35,808 nt of DNA, from positions 1-35,808 of the forward strand of contig CAJWXK010000005.1 in the NCBI GenBank assembly GCA_913048995.1, written 5' to 3'. Source of the stretch: an uncultured Synechococcus sp. Its GTDB lineage: Bacteria; Cyanobacteriota; Cyanobacteriia; PCC-6307; Cyanobiaceae. Shown here one piece after another: positions 11,607 through 20,248 of the stretch. Position 1 is the stretch's first letter. Every line of letters starts with the position of its first letter. The notes beneath the pieces are model-generated. The model worked only from the letters and a program-made list of their open reading frames with translations. It did no database searches and had not been told where the DNA came from. Position numbers and translations under genes: made by a program.

Positions 11607-12283
11607 CCAACTTCTCCTCCTTGGCAGCTGCCGCCGGACTGAGCGGCACGCAATACCGCCTCCGTTATGAGCAATCGAGCTGTCGACTAGAGCTCACTGG
11701 TCTCCCCGATGTCACCGCTGCAGCAGAGGAAGGAGCTCCGAAGCAACGACTGGACATCCTCACCAACTGGGACCTGATCCTGGGACAGCGCGCCAACCTG
11801 CAGGGCAAACGTGAGCACCTCGAGGCACTGGTGCAAGCGGTCATCCCCTACGTCCGCCTACTGGTCAGTGCCCAGCCCAGGCCGCTCAGCGACAGCAAGT
11901 CGGTTGTGACCCTCGAGCCCAGCGGCGAGCGCCACCATTTGGTGCTGCGAAGCAGCCAGCCGAACACTCCACCGCTGGAATTGCTGCTCGATGACGCTGA
12001 GCTAGCTGATCTCAACCAGTGCCTGGATCAGATGCTGGTGGATACCCGAATGGGGCTCAATCTTGCGGTGCAACCACCCCAGCCGTTGCGTCGCGGTGAA
12101 TACCGACGACATACGCTCCAACGCCGCGGTCAGTGGCTACCCCCAGCCATTGCCGTTGGCGCACTCGCCATGAGCTCACTATTGATCAGCCTGGTGCCAC
12201 TGCCGCAGCGCAGCCCGGTCCCCCAGCTGCAGGAAAGCAGCACCGAATCAACAACCAAATCAGAGGAGCAAGCCAAACCGTGA
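11603..12283 (+). CDS. DUF4335 family protein
   Basis: Starts within the ATGA overlap of the DUF3038 gene; YRLRYEQSSCRLELTGLPD..., QRLDILTNWDLILG, C-terminal TM AIAVGALAMSSLLISLVPL. Confidence 0.8.
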   Translation: MTNFSSLAAAAGLSGTQYRLRYEQSSCRLELTGLPDVTAAAEEGAPKQRLDILTNWDLILGQRANLQGKREHLEALVQAVIPYVRLLVSAQPRPLSDSKSVVTLEPSGERHHLVLRSSQPNTPPLELLLDDAELADLNQCLDQMLVDTRMGLNLAVQPPQPLRRGEYRRHTLQRRGQWLPPAIAVGALAMSSLLISLVPLPQRSPVPQLQESSTESTTKSEEQAKP

Positions 12284-12567
12284 TCCCCCGCGCCAGCGAA
12301 AGCAGCATCAGCTGGCATGAGCTGCGCTTGCTGGTCACCAGGCTGGGAGCAGATCTTGGCGTAGTTGTGCGCAGTGACCCAGAGGTCTGCGGTCTCAGCG
12401 GTGAGAACTTCCATCTGAGCCTGCACCATTCCGGACAGGGGGACTGCACTGTGCAGGGACTAAGTCTGGTGCATTGTCCCAATGCCTTGGTGATCGAAGA
12501 GTTCATGCGCTGGATGCAGCAGGCTGATTTGCTGCCGGTCACGCAGGTGGAACCGCACGGGGATTGA
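12280..12567 (+). CDS. Conserved hypothetical protein
   Basis: 95 aa from GTG 12280 overlapping the previous stop (GTGA): VIPRASESSISWHELRLLVTRLGADLGVVVRSDPE... Confidence 0.65.
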   Translation: MIPRASESSISWHELRLLVTRLGADLGVVVRSDPEVCGLSGENFHLSLHHSGQGDCTVQGLSLVHCPNALVIEEFMRWMQQADLLPVTQVEPHGD

Positions 12568-12616
12568 CCCCTCCGGTTGCACCGATACGTTTGGGCAACT
12601 TTGGGTTTCGTAGACC

Positions 12617-13024
12617 GTGTCTGCTCCCCGCCGCCGCCGGCCACGCCCCAGCGGGCGTCTGCGCGCCGCTCTGATGGCGGTTATCTGGCTGGCCTCTGGT
12701 GCCGGATTGATCTTTGCGTTGGCCCAGCTACCCAGCCGTCTGGACACGATGCTGTTCTTCAGCACAGCACTCGAAAACATCACCATGGGGCTGATGAAGC
12801 TTTCTCTTGGTGTGCTCCAAGTTGCAGGTGCCCTAATCCTTCTGGCCCTGGTGACTCTCAGTCTGATCCTGCTAGTAGGTGGTTTGATGAGACTCGTGCG
12901 AGCCTTTGGAGGGGAAGCTCCACCCGCTATTCAGGCACGTCTGCAGAAGCTGCCGGAACGGCGACAGCGCCGCAAGCGCATGGCAGGAGCAGCCACAAGT
13001 TATCTACTGAATCAGAAAAGCTGA
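12617..13024 (+). CDS. Hypothetical membrane protein
   Basis: 135 aa with two clear TM helices, Arg-rich at both termini. Confidence 0.7.
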   Translation: MSAPRRRRPRPSGRLRAALMAVIWLASGAGLIFALAQLPSRLDTMLFFSTALENITMGLMKLSLGVLQVAGALILLALVTLSLILLVGGLMRLVRAFGGEAPPAIQARLQKLPERRQRRKRMAGAATSYLLNQKS

Positions 13025-13025
13025 T

Positions 13026-13475
13026 TCAGCGTCCGATGTCCTCCAGCCAGAGGTCCGGTTTTTCCGTGAGCATGCGTTGCATCAGCTGCTCGCAAGCACT
13101 GTTGTCAAGACATTCAACTTCGATGCCGGCCTCCAGCAGCCAGGACTCGGCCCCTTGAAAACTTCGCCGCTCGCCAATCAGCACGCGGCGAAAACCCAAC
13201 AGCACCGCTGTGCCGGCGCACATCGGGCACGGAGACAGTGTCGTCACCAAGGTGAGCTTTCCCCAGTCACGGCGGCGACCGGCATTACGAATGCACTGGG
13301 TCTCGCCATGGGAGGTGGGGTCGCCGTTCTGCACACGCAAGTTGTGGCCGCGAGCAATCACCTCACCGTTCTCAGTGGCAATCACCGCACCAATAGGGAT
13401 TCCACCTTCATGCCAGCCCAGCTCAGCTTCAGCTCTAGCCTCAGCCATCAGTGACTCTTTCAGAGCTGGTTCCAT
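13026..13475 (-). CDS. Cytidine-deaminase-fold deaminase most like fungal cytosine deaminase (Fcy1)
   Basis: HGETQCIRNAGR, TLSPCPMCAG zinc motifs, and C-terminal VLIGERRSFQGAESWLLEAGIEVECLDNSACEQLMQRMLTEKPDLWLEDIG, which recalls the yeast Fcy1 tail (…DERPQDWFEDIGE). Confidence 0.88.
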   Translation of the reverse strand: MEPALKESLMAEARAEAELGWHEGGIPIGAVIATENGEVIARGHNLRVQNGDPTSHGETQCIRNAGRRRDWGKLTLVTTLSPCPMCAGTAVLLGFRRVLIGERRSFQGAESWLLEAGIEVECLDNSACEQLMQRMLTEKPDLWLEDIGR

Positions 13476-13478
13476 GGC

Positions 13479-13919
13479 CTAAAAACGTCGACGAGGAGCC
13501 AGAGAGCTGCGGAAATGGGTCAGCTCCTGCATCGAGATGCGCCCATCACCGTTGCGATCAAAACGGGCAAAGCGACTCTGAAGTCCCGGCAATGCCTGGC
13601 ATTCGGCCAGGGAGAGCATTCCATCGCTGTTGCTGTCGGCGCTGCGGAAAGCCTGTAGGAGCCTTTCACCCAGGAATGGCTCCTGCATAGGAGCAATGTC
13701 CTTGAGCAGTAGAACTCCATCCCCGTCACGATCAAGGCTTCGCAGGCGGGGATGGGAGCCAACATCTGTAGTGCTCAATCGTCCATCACCGTCCTGATCA
13801 AGACTGTGAAACAGCTCCAACATGCGCTGCCGGTGCCGCTGAATCGCAGCAGGATCCTGTGCGCCTACCGGGACGGCTGCAAGTAGCAGCAACAGCAGAA
13901 GCAACACGAGCCTGGCCAT
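13479..13919 (-). CDS. Secreted EF-hand calcium-binding protein (four EF loops)
   Basis: Signal-peptide-like MARLVLLLLLLLLAAVPVGAQD followed by DQDGDGRLSTTD, DRDGDGVLLLKD, DSNSDGMLSLAE, DRNGDGRISMQE. Confidence 0.9.
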   Translation of the reverse strand: MARLVLLLLLLLLAAVPVGAQDPAAIQRHRQRMLELFHSLDQDGDGRLSTTDVGSHPRLRSLDRDGDGVLLLKDIAPMQEPFLGERLLQAFRSADSNSDGMLSLAECQALPGLQSRFARFDRNGDGRISMQELTHFRSSLAPRRRF

Positions 13920-14103
13920 GGCTTCACCTTATGGAGTGCACAGACCGGAAACCCTGCTTCGCAGGACCTTTTTCCCACCGAACTGTGACCGAATCCAACT
14001 GAACCTGCTGCCAGAAAGATTCAGTGCTCGCGCATGACTCCTTCGGCGTGGCCCTGAAGCCTCATCCTCCATACAGTCACAGCATTCCTTGCAACGCGTC
14101 GCC

Positions 14104-14829
14104 GTGGCGAAGACGCAGACCATCTGGGTAGTGGATGACGATCCTGAGCTACGACAGCTGCTCAGCACCTACCTGAGTGAACAGGGTTACGACGTGCGCA
14201 CACTCAATGACGGCAAACAGCTCAGTGCCCGGCTGGAGTTCCAGCGGCCGGACCTGGTGGTGCTCGATCTGATGATGCCCGGTGAAGACGGGCTAACGAT
14301 CCTCAGGCGCCTGCGCGATGGGGGCGATGATCTCCCAGTCGTGATGCTTACCGCCCGGGGCGAGGCTGTTGATCGCATCATCGGCCTCGAGCAGGGAGCT
14401 GATGACTACCTTGCCAAGCCCTTCATGCCCCGGGAACTCTCGGCGCGAATTGAAGCTGTGCTGCGACGCCGTGGTGCAGTGCCCGCCGGAACACCGGTTA
14501 TCGATGGCGAGATCATCAGCTTTGGTGACAACAGCTTGGATCTCTCGGCTCGAACCCTCGAGCGCGAGGGGGAATCGGTGGTGATCACCAGTGGTGAATT
14601 CGGCCTGCTGGCCGCCTTTGTTCAGAACCCTCACCGACCCCTGTCACGCGAGCGCTTGATTGAATTGGCCCGCGGCCCTGCCAGCGAAACCGACAGTCGC
14701 AGCATGGACGTGCAAGTTTCACGGGTGAGGAAATTGATTGAGCCAGACCCAACTCGGCCCAGATACCTCCAAACCGTATGGGGCTATGGATATGTCTTCG
14801 TTCCTGACGGTCAGCCTCGCACTAAATAA
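14104..14829 (+). CDS. OmpR-family response regulator
   Basis: Receiver IWVVDDDPELRQLL, VVLDLMMPGEDG, VVMLTARGE, GADDYLAKPF; winged-helix C-terminus (LSRERLIELARG...QVSRVRKLIEPDPTRPRYLQTVWGYGYVF). Start GTG 14104 (or TTG 14089). Confidence 0.95.
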   Translation: MAKTQTIWVVDDDPELRQLLSTYLSEQGYDVRTLNDGKQLSARLEFQRPDLVVLDLMMPGEDGLTILRRLRDGGDDLPVVMLTARGEAVDRIIGLEQGADDYLAKPFMPRELSARIEAVLRRRGAVPAGTPVIDGEIISFGDNSLDLSARTLEREGESVVITSGEFGLLAAFVQNPHRPLSRERLIELARGPASETDSRSMDVQVSRVRKLIEPDPTRPRYLQTVWGYGYVFVPDGQPRTK

Positions 14830-15522
14830 CGATCATCAGTGTGGACTGAGGACATTCACTTCAGACGCCTGGCGAGAACGTAGCCAACAACCTGACCAGT
14901 CCGTCCTTCAGCTAAGCCCATCTTGAGCGTTGATAGCTACCTAACGGTAGGTCTCAGGGCATATCCCCTAGCACTGCAGCAACTATCCCCGCTCAACCCA
15001 ACTGAATCACCCAAACCCCTCCACCATGAGGAAAAAGTTCTCGTGAGGAATCTATTTCCAGTCGGGCTAATTCCTGAACCTTCCATCAGGTGGTAGCAAG
15101 GCCAGCCAAGCAGTTGCCTCTCAGCGGCTCAAAGCATTGGGAGAAATCAAATCAAGGTTTATGCGGAACACCGCCAAAGCTTGGTCCTTCACTCGCAGGT
15201 AATTGAAATCAATCGCGGGAGAACCTCCTTCCCAGGAGATTGTCAGAGACGTTTGCAACGGCTTAACGCTGGCCACGTTCGACAAAGGAACAACTCGCAG
15301 CATTGTCAATCAAGTGTCGACATACAAATTTGGATGTCCTTATTCAGCCGCGCTGTGCAACCAGAGCTCCACCCAACTTGAGGACGTGTGACCTGAAGCT
15401 CCAGGAATATTGAAGATGGCTAGTAAGGCAGTCATCCTCTGCCACCCCATCGTCCAAACCAAATGCTGTTCTCGAAGCTGGCAGCGTTCAGACAGGGCTA
15501 GGAAAGCCTTCTAACTCGTCCA

Positions 15523-16086
15523 TCAGACCACCCCCAAGATTCGTCGAACCGTGCCAACAGAGAGGCCAGTCGCCTTGCTGATCGCACCGTAGCTCTTGCC
15601 CTGTCCACGCAAATCACGGACATGAGCAGCCTGCTCATTGGTGTATTTACGCTTGGGCCCAAACGGCACACCCTTACTGCGTGCTGATTGAACGCCCTCA
15701 AGGGTGCGCTCCACGATCAACGCACGCTCCACCTCAGCTGCAGCAGCCAAGATCCCAACCACAGGCTTGGCCAGCTTGCCGAGACCCTTCGTATCAACTC
15801 GGCCATCCAACGTTCTGACGTGAATACTGCGGTCCAGCAGCTCAGCCACTCGGGTCACACAGTCTTCCATCGATCTGCCCAGGCGGTCGAGCTTGGGCAC
15901 CACCAGCACGTCACCGGGCTTGCATGCGTCGATGGCTCGTTGCAACTCCAAGCGCTCGGCGAATGGGGCGCCACCGCTGATGTGCTCGCTGAATACCTGC
16001 TCACACAGTGCAGCCCTCAACCCATCTAACTGATGTTCAAGATCCTGCTGGGTCGAGGAGCAACGCGCATAGCCAACTTGTGCCAT
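15523..16086 (-). CDS. Serine recombinase (resolvase/invertase family)
   Basis: GYARCSSTQQDLEHQL, VLVVPKLDRLGRSMEDCV, AAAEVERALIVERTLEGVQSARSKG, C-terminal HTH GKSYGAISKATGLSVGTVRRILG. Confidence 0.95.
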   Translation of the reverse strand: MAQVGYARCSSTQQDLEHQLDGLRAALCEQVFSEHISGGAPFAERLELQRAIDACKPGDVLVVPKLDRLGRSMEDCVTRVAELLDRSIHVRTLDGRVDTKGLGKLAKPVVGILAAAAEVERALIVERTLEGVQSARSKGVPFGPKRKYTNEQAAHVRDLRGQGKSYGAISKATGLSVGTVRRILGVV

Positions 16087-16126
16087 TTGCCTGAGCCGTG
16101 CATACGATCAATATGGCATAGGGTTA

Positions 16127-16177
16127 TGACACAGTCAAAACCAAGTAGACAACTGGTTTTGTGGCTATGTTGTGTCA
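16127..16177. repeat. Nested inverted repeat upstream of the recombinase (candidate recombination or operator site)
   Basis: TGACACA (16127-16133) ... CAAAACCA (16136-16143) ... TGGTTTTG (16154-16161) ... TGTGTCA (16171-16177); both arm pairs are exact reverse complements. Confidence 0.75.
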
Positions 16178-16324
16178 CTACAGTTGCGGCATACCAAGAC
16201 ACGTTGTTTGCAGCATCGGGAGCGATGGCATCACGTCACCAGCAGCACAGCTCTGCAACAGGTACTGGTCGATTGGCCTTGCTCAATCGGCAAGCCTTCC
16301 CAGCAGGGCTATTTTTCGACTCAG

Positions 16325-17614
16325 ATGGCCAATCGTGCTGCCACGAACCCACTCGGGTTGCCCTCCGGGGCGCTGCTGCTGCGGCTCGGCCTATTCCTGC
16401 TGCTGAGCTGGGGCGTGAGCCTCGGTGTGCTGCAGCTGCTGCTAGGCCAGCGCCTCGACCGCGCCCGCATGGTGCAGTTGGGCCGTGATCTAGCCAGCAA
16501 TGTGCGCCTCAGCGAGGTTGCACTCGAGCAGTTCCCGCCCTCGGTAGTTGCCCAGCTCAGTGGTCTGCGACTGATTAGCGGCAGGCAACCGGCAGCCACC
16601 GGCGGAGCAGCTTTAGACAATCGAGCACGGGAACTGCGTCTTGAACTCTGCCGCCGGCTGCAGCACTGCCCTGAGGTGTCCCCCACGCTCAGCCCCAATC
16701 AAGGGGTATGGGTGGAGCTGCTTAATCCGCTGGAGCGCGTATGGCTGTTTGCGCCTCTTCCGCGCGACAACTGGTGGCCCCCCGATCCTCTGCTCGCCTC
16801 CCTATCGCTGCTCTCTGGCACTGTCATCGCCGGTGGTCTTTTCCTGCTTCTTGAGGTTCAACGGCCGCTTCAGCGACTCGAACGTGCCATTAGCCGGGTG
16901 GGCCTGGAAACGCGACCGGCACCGTTGCCCCAGGAAGGAACCGGTGAAGTTCAACGGCTCAGCCAGCGCTTTAACGCCATGCTCAGCCGCCTGGCCCGCA
17001 GCGAACAGGAACGCGCCACCATGCTCGCCGGCATCGCACACGACCTCAAAAGCCCGATCACGCGTTTGCGACTTCGGCTTGCGGTGGAGCTCAACAGCCC
17101 CCAGGCCGAGGCCGACCTCGATGCCCTCGAGCGCATCACCGGTCAATTCCTGCTCTTTGCTGGTGGAGGGCAAAGCGAAGAGAGGGTGCACCTTCCCCTC
17201 CACGGTCTCTTAGGTGAAGTCGCCGCCAGTTATGACGGTCACCCCGTGGAGCTCGATCTTGAACCCCTAGAAGCGAAGGTGCAGCCGGTTGCCCTGGGCC
17301 GTGCCATTAGCAACCTGATTGACAATGCCCTCTCCTACGGCAAGCCGCCCGTGGTCCTGAAGTTACGGCGCGAAACAGAGCAAATGGTTCTGGCAGTCGA
17401 GGACCAAGGGAAGGGGATCACCCAGGATGCCCGCCAAGAAGCCCTGATGCCGTTTCACCGCCTTGATGCCTCGCGAGGCGGCAGCGGCCACTGCGGCCTC
17501 GGTCTTGCCATCGCGGCTCGAGTAGCGGAAGCCCATGGCGGTCGCCTGGAACTACGTGATCCCGCCAGCGGAGGTTTCAGCGTATGCCTGCTGTTGCCAC
17601 TGAAGAGCACCTGA
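16325..17614 (+). CDS. EnvZ-like sensor histidine kinase
   Basis: Two TM segments flanking a periplasmic domain, HAMP-like region, MLAGIAHDLKSPITRLRLRL H-box, NLIDNALSYG, VEDQGKGI, GHCGLGLAIA. ATG 16325 preferred; ORF track start 16172 overextends. Confidence 0.93.
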   Translation: MANRAATNPLGLPSGALLLRLGLFLLLSWGVSLGVLQLLLGQRLDRARMVQLGRDLASNVRLSEVALEQFPPSVVAQLSGLRLISGRQPAATGGAALDNRARELRLELCRRLQHCPEVSPTLSPNQGVWVELLNPLERVWLFAPLPRDNWWPPDPLLASLSLLSGTVIAGGLFLLLEVQRPLQRLERAISRVGLETRPAPLPQEGTGEVQRLSQRFNAMLSRLARSEQERATMLAGIAHDLKSPITRLRLRLAVELNSPQAEADLDALERITGQFLLFAGGGQSEERVHLPLHGLLGEVAASYDGHPVELDLEPLEAKVQPVALGRAISNLIDNALSYGKPPVVLKLRRETEQMVLAVEDQGKGITQDARQEALMPFHRLDASRGGSGHCGLGLAIAARVAEAHGGRLELRDPASGGFSVCLLLPLKST

Positions 17615-17829
17615 CAACACAGGAGCCCCGCCCACAAACTGAAGGGTGCATTCACCTGCGCGTTGTGGATCTGCCGCCCCCTCAGCCGCTGATGACGGAG
17701 CTCCCGGCGCTACTGCGTCAGGAGCCACAACGCCGCATCAAGAGCGATGGCCTGCTCTATCAATGCATAAAGCTCGACCCCAGCCAGGGCAGGAGCGCTG
17801 AAATCTGCTGGAACGCGCACTGGCGCTGA
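17584..17829 (+). CDS. Small hypothetical protein
   Basis: 81 aa ORF overlapping the kinase 3' end and abutting the next gene (TGATGG); plausible as a coupled gene. Confidence 0.55.
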   Translation: MPAVATEEHLTTQEPRPQTEGCIHLRVVDLPPPQPLMTELPALLRQEPQRRIKSDGLLYQCIKLDPSQGRSAEICWNAHWR

Positions 17830-18602
17830 TGGTTCCCCATCGCGCCCTATTCCTCAGTGATCTGCACTTGGGCACAGGTCGCTGCAGTGCTTCAGAACTG
17901 CGGCAGCTGCTGCGGAAAGAACCCACTGAACGTCTGATTCTGGTAGGTGACATCCTGGATCTAATTGCTTGGCAGGAACGAGAACCTCACTTCAGCTGTG
18001 ATGAGTTGGCGCTTTTGAAGCTGTTCTGGCGTCGTCAGCAGGCCGGCGAGCTGATCTGGCTGCTGGGCAACCATGAACAACCACTACGAGAGCTCCGCCG
18101 TCAAGGCCTCAATCGACTCAGTTGGATTGCCGATCAGCTGACTTATCACACACTCGATGGACGCAGATTGCTGGTCACCCACGGCGATCAGATCAGCTTC
18201 AGCGGTCTGCAATTCAGCCGCATCGAGCAAATCGCACTGGGCCTTGTGATGGCAATAGAGCGACTGCACAGGCGACTACAACCACCTCTACCCAGCCCCA
18301 GTGCTTTGCTCATGGAAAGTGACCGCGGTCGTCGACTCTCGCAAGCGTTCCACCGTGCCCAGGCCGAGCATGCCGAGGCCCAGCAGGTCGATGGAATCAT
18401 CTGCGGTCACATCCATGCCGCCTTGCTGGAGCAACAGCCCAACCGAATGATCATCAACACCGGCTGCTGGACCCACCCCCACGGCACGGTGGTTGTGGAA
18501 ACAGCTTCCGGTGACTGGCAACTGATCGATGCCGCAGGGAATCGCCAGTCGGTCAGAGTTGAGCCATGCCCAGCATCCTGCGCCGCTACCCGATCCCACT
18601 AA
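17829..18602 (+). CDS. Calcineurin-like metallophosphoesterase (LpxH / UDP-2,3-diacylglucosamine pyrophosphatase-like)
   Basis: LFLSDLHLGTGR, LVGDILDLIAW, WLLGNHEQPL, LVTHGDQISF, ICGHIHAAL, NTGCW. Confidence 0.9.
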   Translation: MVPHRALFLSDLHLGTGRCSASELRQLLRKEPTERLILVGDILDLIAWQEREPHFSCDELALLKLFWRRQQAGELIWLLGNHEQPLRELRRQGLNRLSWIADQLTYHTLDGRRLLVTHGDQISFSGLQFSRIEQIALGLVMAIERLHRRLQPPLPSPSALLMESDRGRRLSQAFHRAQAEHAEAQQVDGIICGHIHAALLEQQPNRMIINTGCWTHPHGTVVVETASGDWQLIDAAGNRQSVRVEPCPASCAATRSH

Positions 18603-20095
18603 TCCTGCTAGCGGGGCTGCTACTGCGGCTGATGCTGCTGCTCATGCTCCCGCCCGGCTACGACGAGGCGTACTACCTGTTCTATGGGTCCCATCCGGCC
18701 CTGAGTTTTTTCGATCATCCCGCTGCTGTGTCCCTTTGGGCTTGGTTGGGATCGCATCTGCAGCTCGGGATCATCGGCCTACGGCTGCCGGTCGCCTTGA
18801 GTTACACCATCGCCTCAGCGTTCCTAGCCCTAGCCGCCCGGCGCGGACTAGGACGCGGCAGTGATCTCTGGACAGCCGCTCTCACGTCCCTCTGCCCGCT
18901 GCTCCTTCTGGTGGGCGGAGTGTTGCTGCTGCCCGATGCACCTCTGTTGCTGATGCTGAGCCTTGTGCTCTGGGCCCTGGCGATCGAGCTGCCCTGGGGG
19001 CGCTTAGGGCTGCTTCTAGGGGGACTGACCTTATGCAAATACCATGCGCTACCACTGTTGCTCTGTCTGGCCCTGTGGGGCCTGAGCCGGCCAGCGACTC
19101 GCCGACGGCTGCTGGGTCCCGAGGGGCTGAGGGCCCTACTGGCTTGGCTGCTGGTTTCAGCTCCGCTTTGGATCTGGAATGGTCAGCACGGCTGGGTTTC
19201 GTTCCTCTTTCAGGGGGGACGAACGGTCAGGGACACCGGCTTCAACCTGGCGGGTCCGCCCCTGTTTCTCGCCAGCCAATTGATGGCCCTGTTCCCCACC
19301 ATCGGGGGGGTGATGTTGCTGGCCCTGGCCGCCCACCGAAAAGACCAGCACAGCGACTATCGGCGTCTACTGCGCTGGCTGACCGTGCCGCAGCTGGTGC
19401 TGTTCCTACTGCTAGCCGGCCGCATGCAAGTGCTGGTGAGCTGGCTTGTGCCGATCTGGTGGATCCTGCTGCCTCTGGCCGGTGAATGGCTGGCGCGAGC
19501 CTGGGAGCGCCGTGCCCGCTTCCTGCGCTGGTGGTTGCCGCTTACCGTCACCATGCCGCCGCTACTGGCCCTTTTGGCTACGGCCCATGTCCGCAGCGGA
19601 ATGGCATCAGCACTGCTGCCAGAAGCACTGGACACCTCTCGAGAGCTAAGCAGCACCGCCGAACTAAGAGCCGCACTTGAGGCCCAGCCCAAACTGTTAG
19701 ATGCCCTCCAAGAGGCTGATCTCTTGGTGGGAGAGCGCTACTACGAGCCAGGGTTCATAGCCCTGGCCCTGGGGAAGGGCAGCAAAGCTCAGTTCACCAC
19801 CTTCAACAGTGATGCCCGTGGTTTTGCCTTCTGGCAGCCCCGCGATGGCTTTGCCGGGCGTAGCGGCATCGTCTTTGGCTTCAACATGCCCGCTCGAGAT
19901 CGCGCCGATCCTGCACAACGACGCGGCTGGCTCAGCCAACTCAATGGCCTGGAACCACTGGGTGCTATCCAGCTGCAACGCGGCAAAAGACCAGGCCCAG
20001 TGGTGCGCTTCTATCGCTTTGGACCACTGAAAACCCCATGGCCTCGTCGCTACGGTCCTGGTGCTCCAAGCGGGGATGACGACCCGCGCCGCTGA
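18566..20095 (+). CDS. ArnT/PMT-like membrane glycosyltransferase
   Basis: Multi-TM 509 aa protein with GYDEAYYLFYGSHPALSFFDHPAAVSLWAWLG (DE motif and HPP/A-like loop) and VLLLPDAPLLLMLSL. Confidence 0.88.
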   Translation: MPSILRRYPIPLILLAGLLLRLMLLLMLPPGYDEAYYLFYGSHPALSFFDHPAAVSLWAWLGSHLQLGIIGLRLPVALSYTIASAFLALAARRGLGRGSDLWTAALTSLCPLLLLVGGVLLLPDAPLLLMLSLVLWALAIELPWGRLGLLLGGLTLCKYHALPLLLCLALWGLSRPATRRRLLGPEGLRALLAWLLVSAPLWIWNGQHGWVSFLFQGGRTVRDTGFNLAGPPLFLASQLMALFPTIGGVMLLALAAHRKDQHSDYRRLLRWLTVPQLVLFLLLAGRMQVLVSWLVPIWWILLPLAGEWLARAWERRARFLRWWLPLTVTMPPLLALLATAHVRSGMASALLPEALDTSRELSSTAELRAALEAQPKLLDALQEADLLVGERYYEPGFIALALGKGSKAQFTTFNSDARGFAFWQPRDGFAGRSGIVFGFNMPARDRADPAQRRGWLSQLNGLEPLGAIQLQRGKRPGPVVRFYRFGPLKTPWPRRYGPGAPSGDDDPRR

Positions 20096-20248
20096 CGTCC
20101 TCCGTCAGTGCGTGCTGGGGCTCACTTCATGTGGCAGGCAGGCGGGGCCAGCCCGCGGGCCTAGGTAAATATGCGGCACTGTGACAAAGCAAATCTGAAG
20201 TCCACTAGCGATGAACCAGGGACTTCGGCATGCTCATCAATCGGTCAA

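Noticed and set aside
16033-16488. Plus-strand ORF across the inverted repeat and kinase start
   Set aside because: Overlaps the kinase out of frame, low-complexity Ala/Arg tail, no start context.
20151-20160. GCCCGCGGGC palindrome after the glycosyltransferase gene, considered as terminator
   Set aside because: Only 10 bp, no loop and no T-tract; easily due to GC-rich composition.
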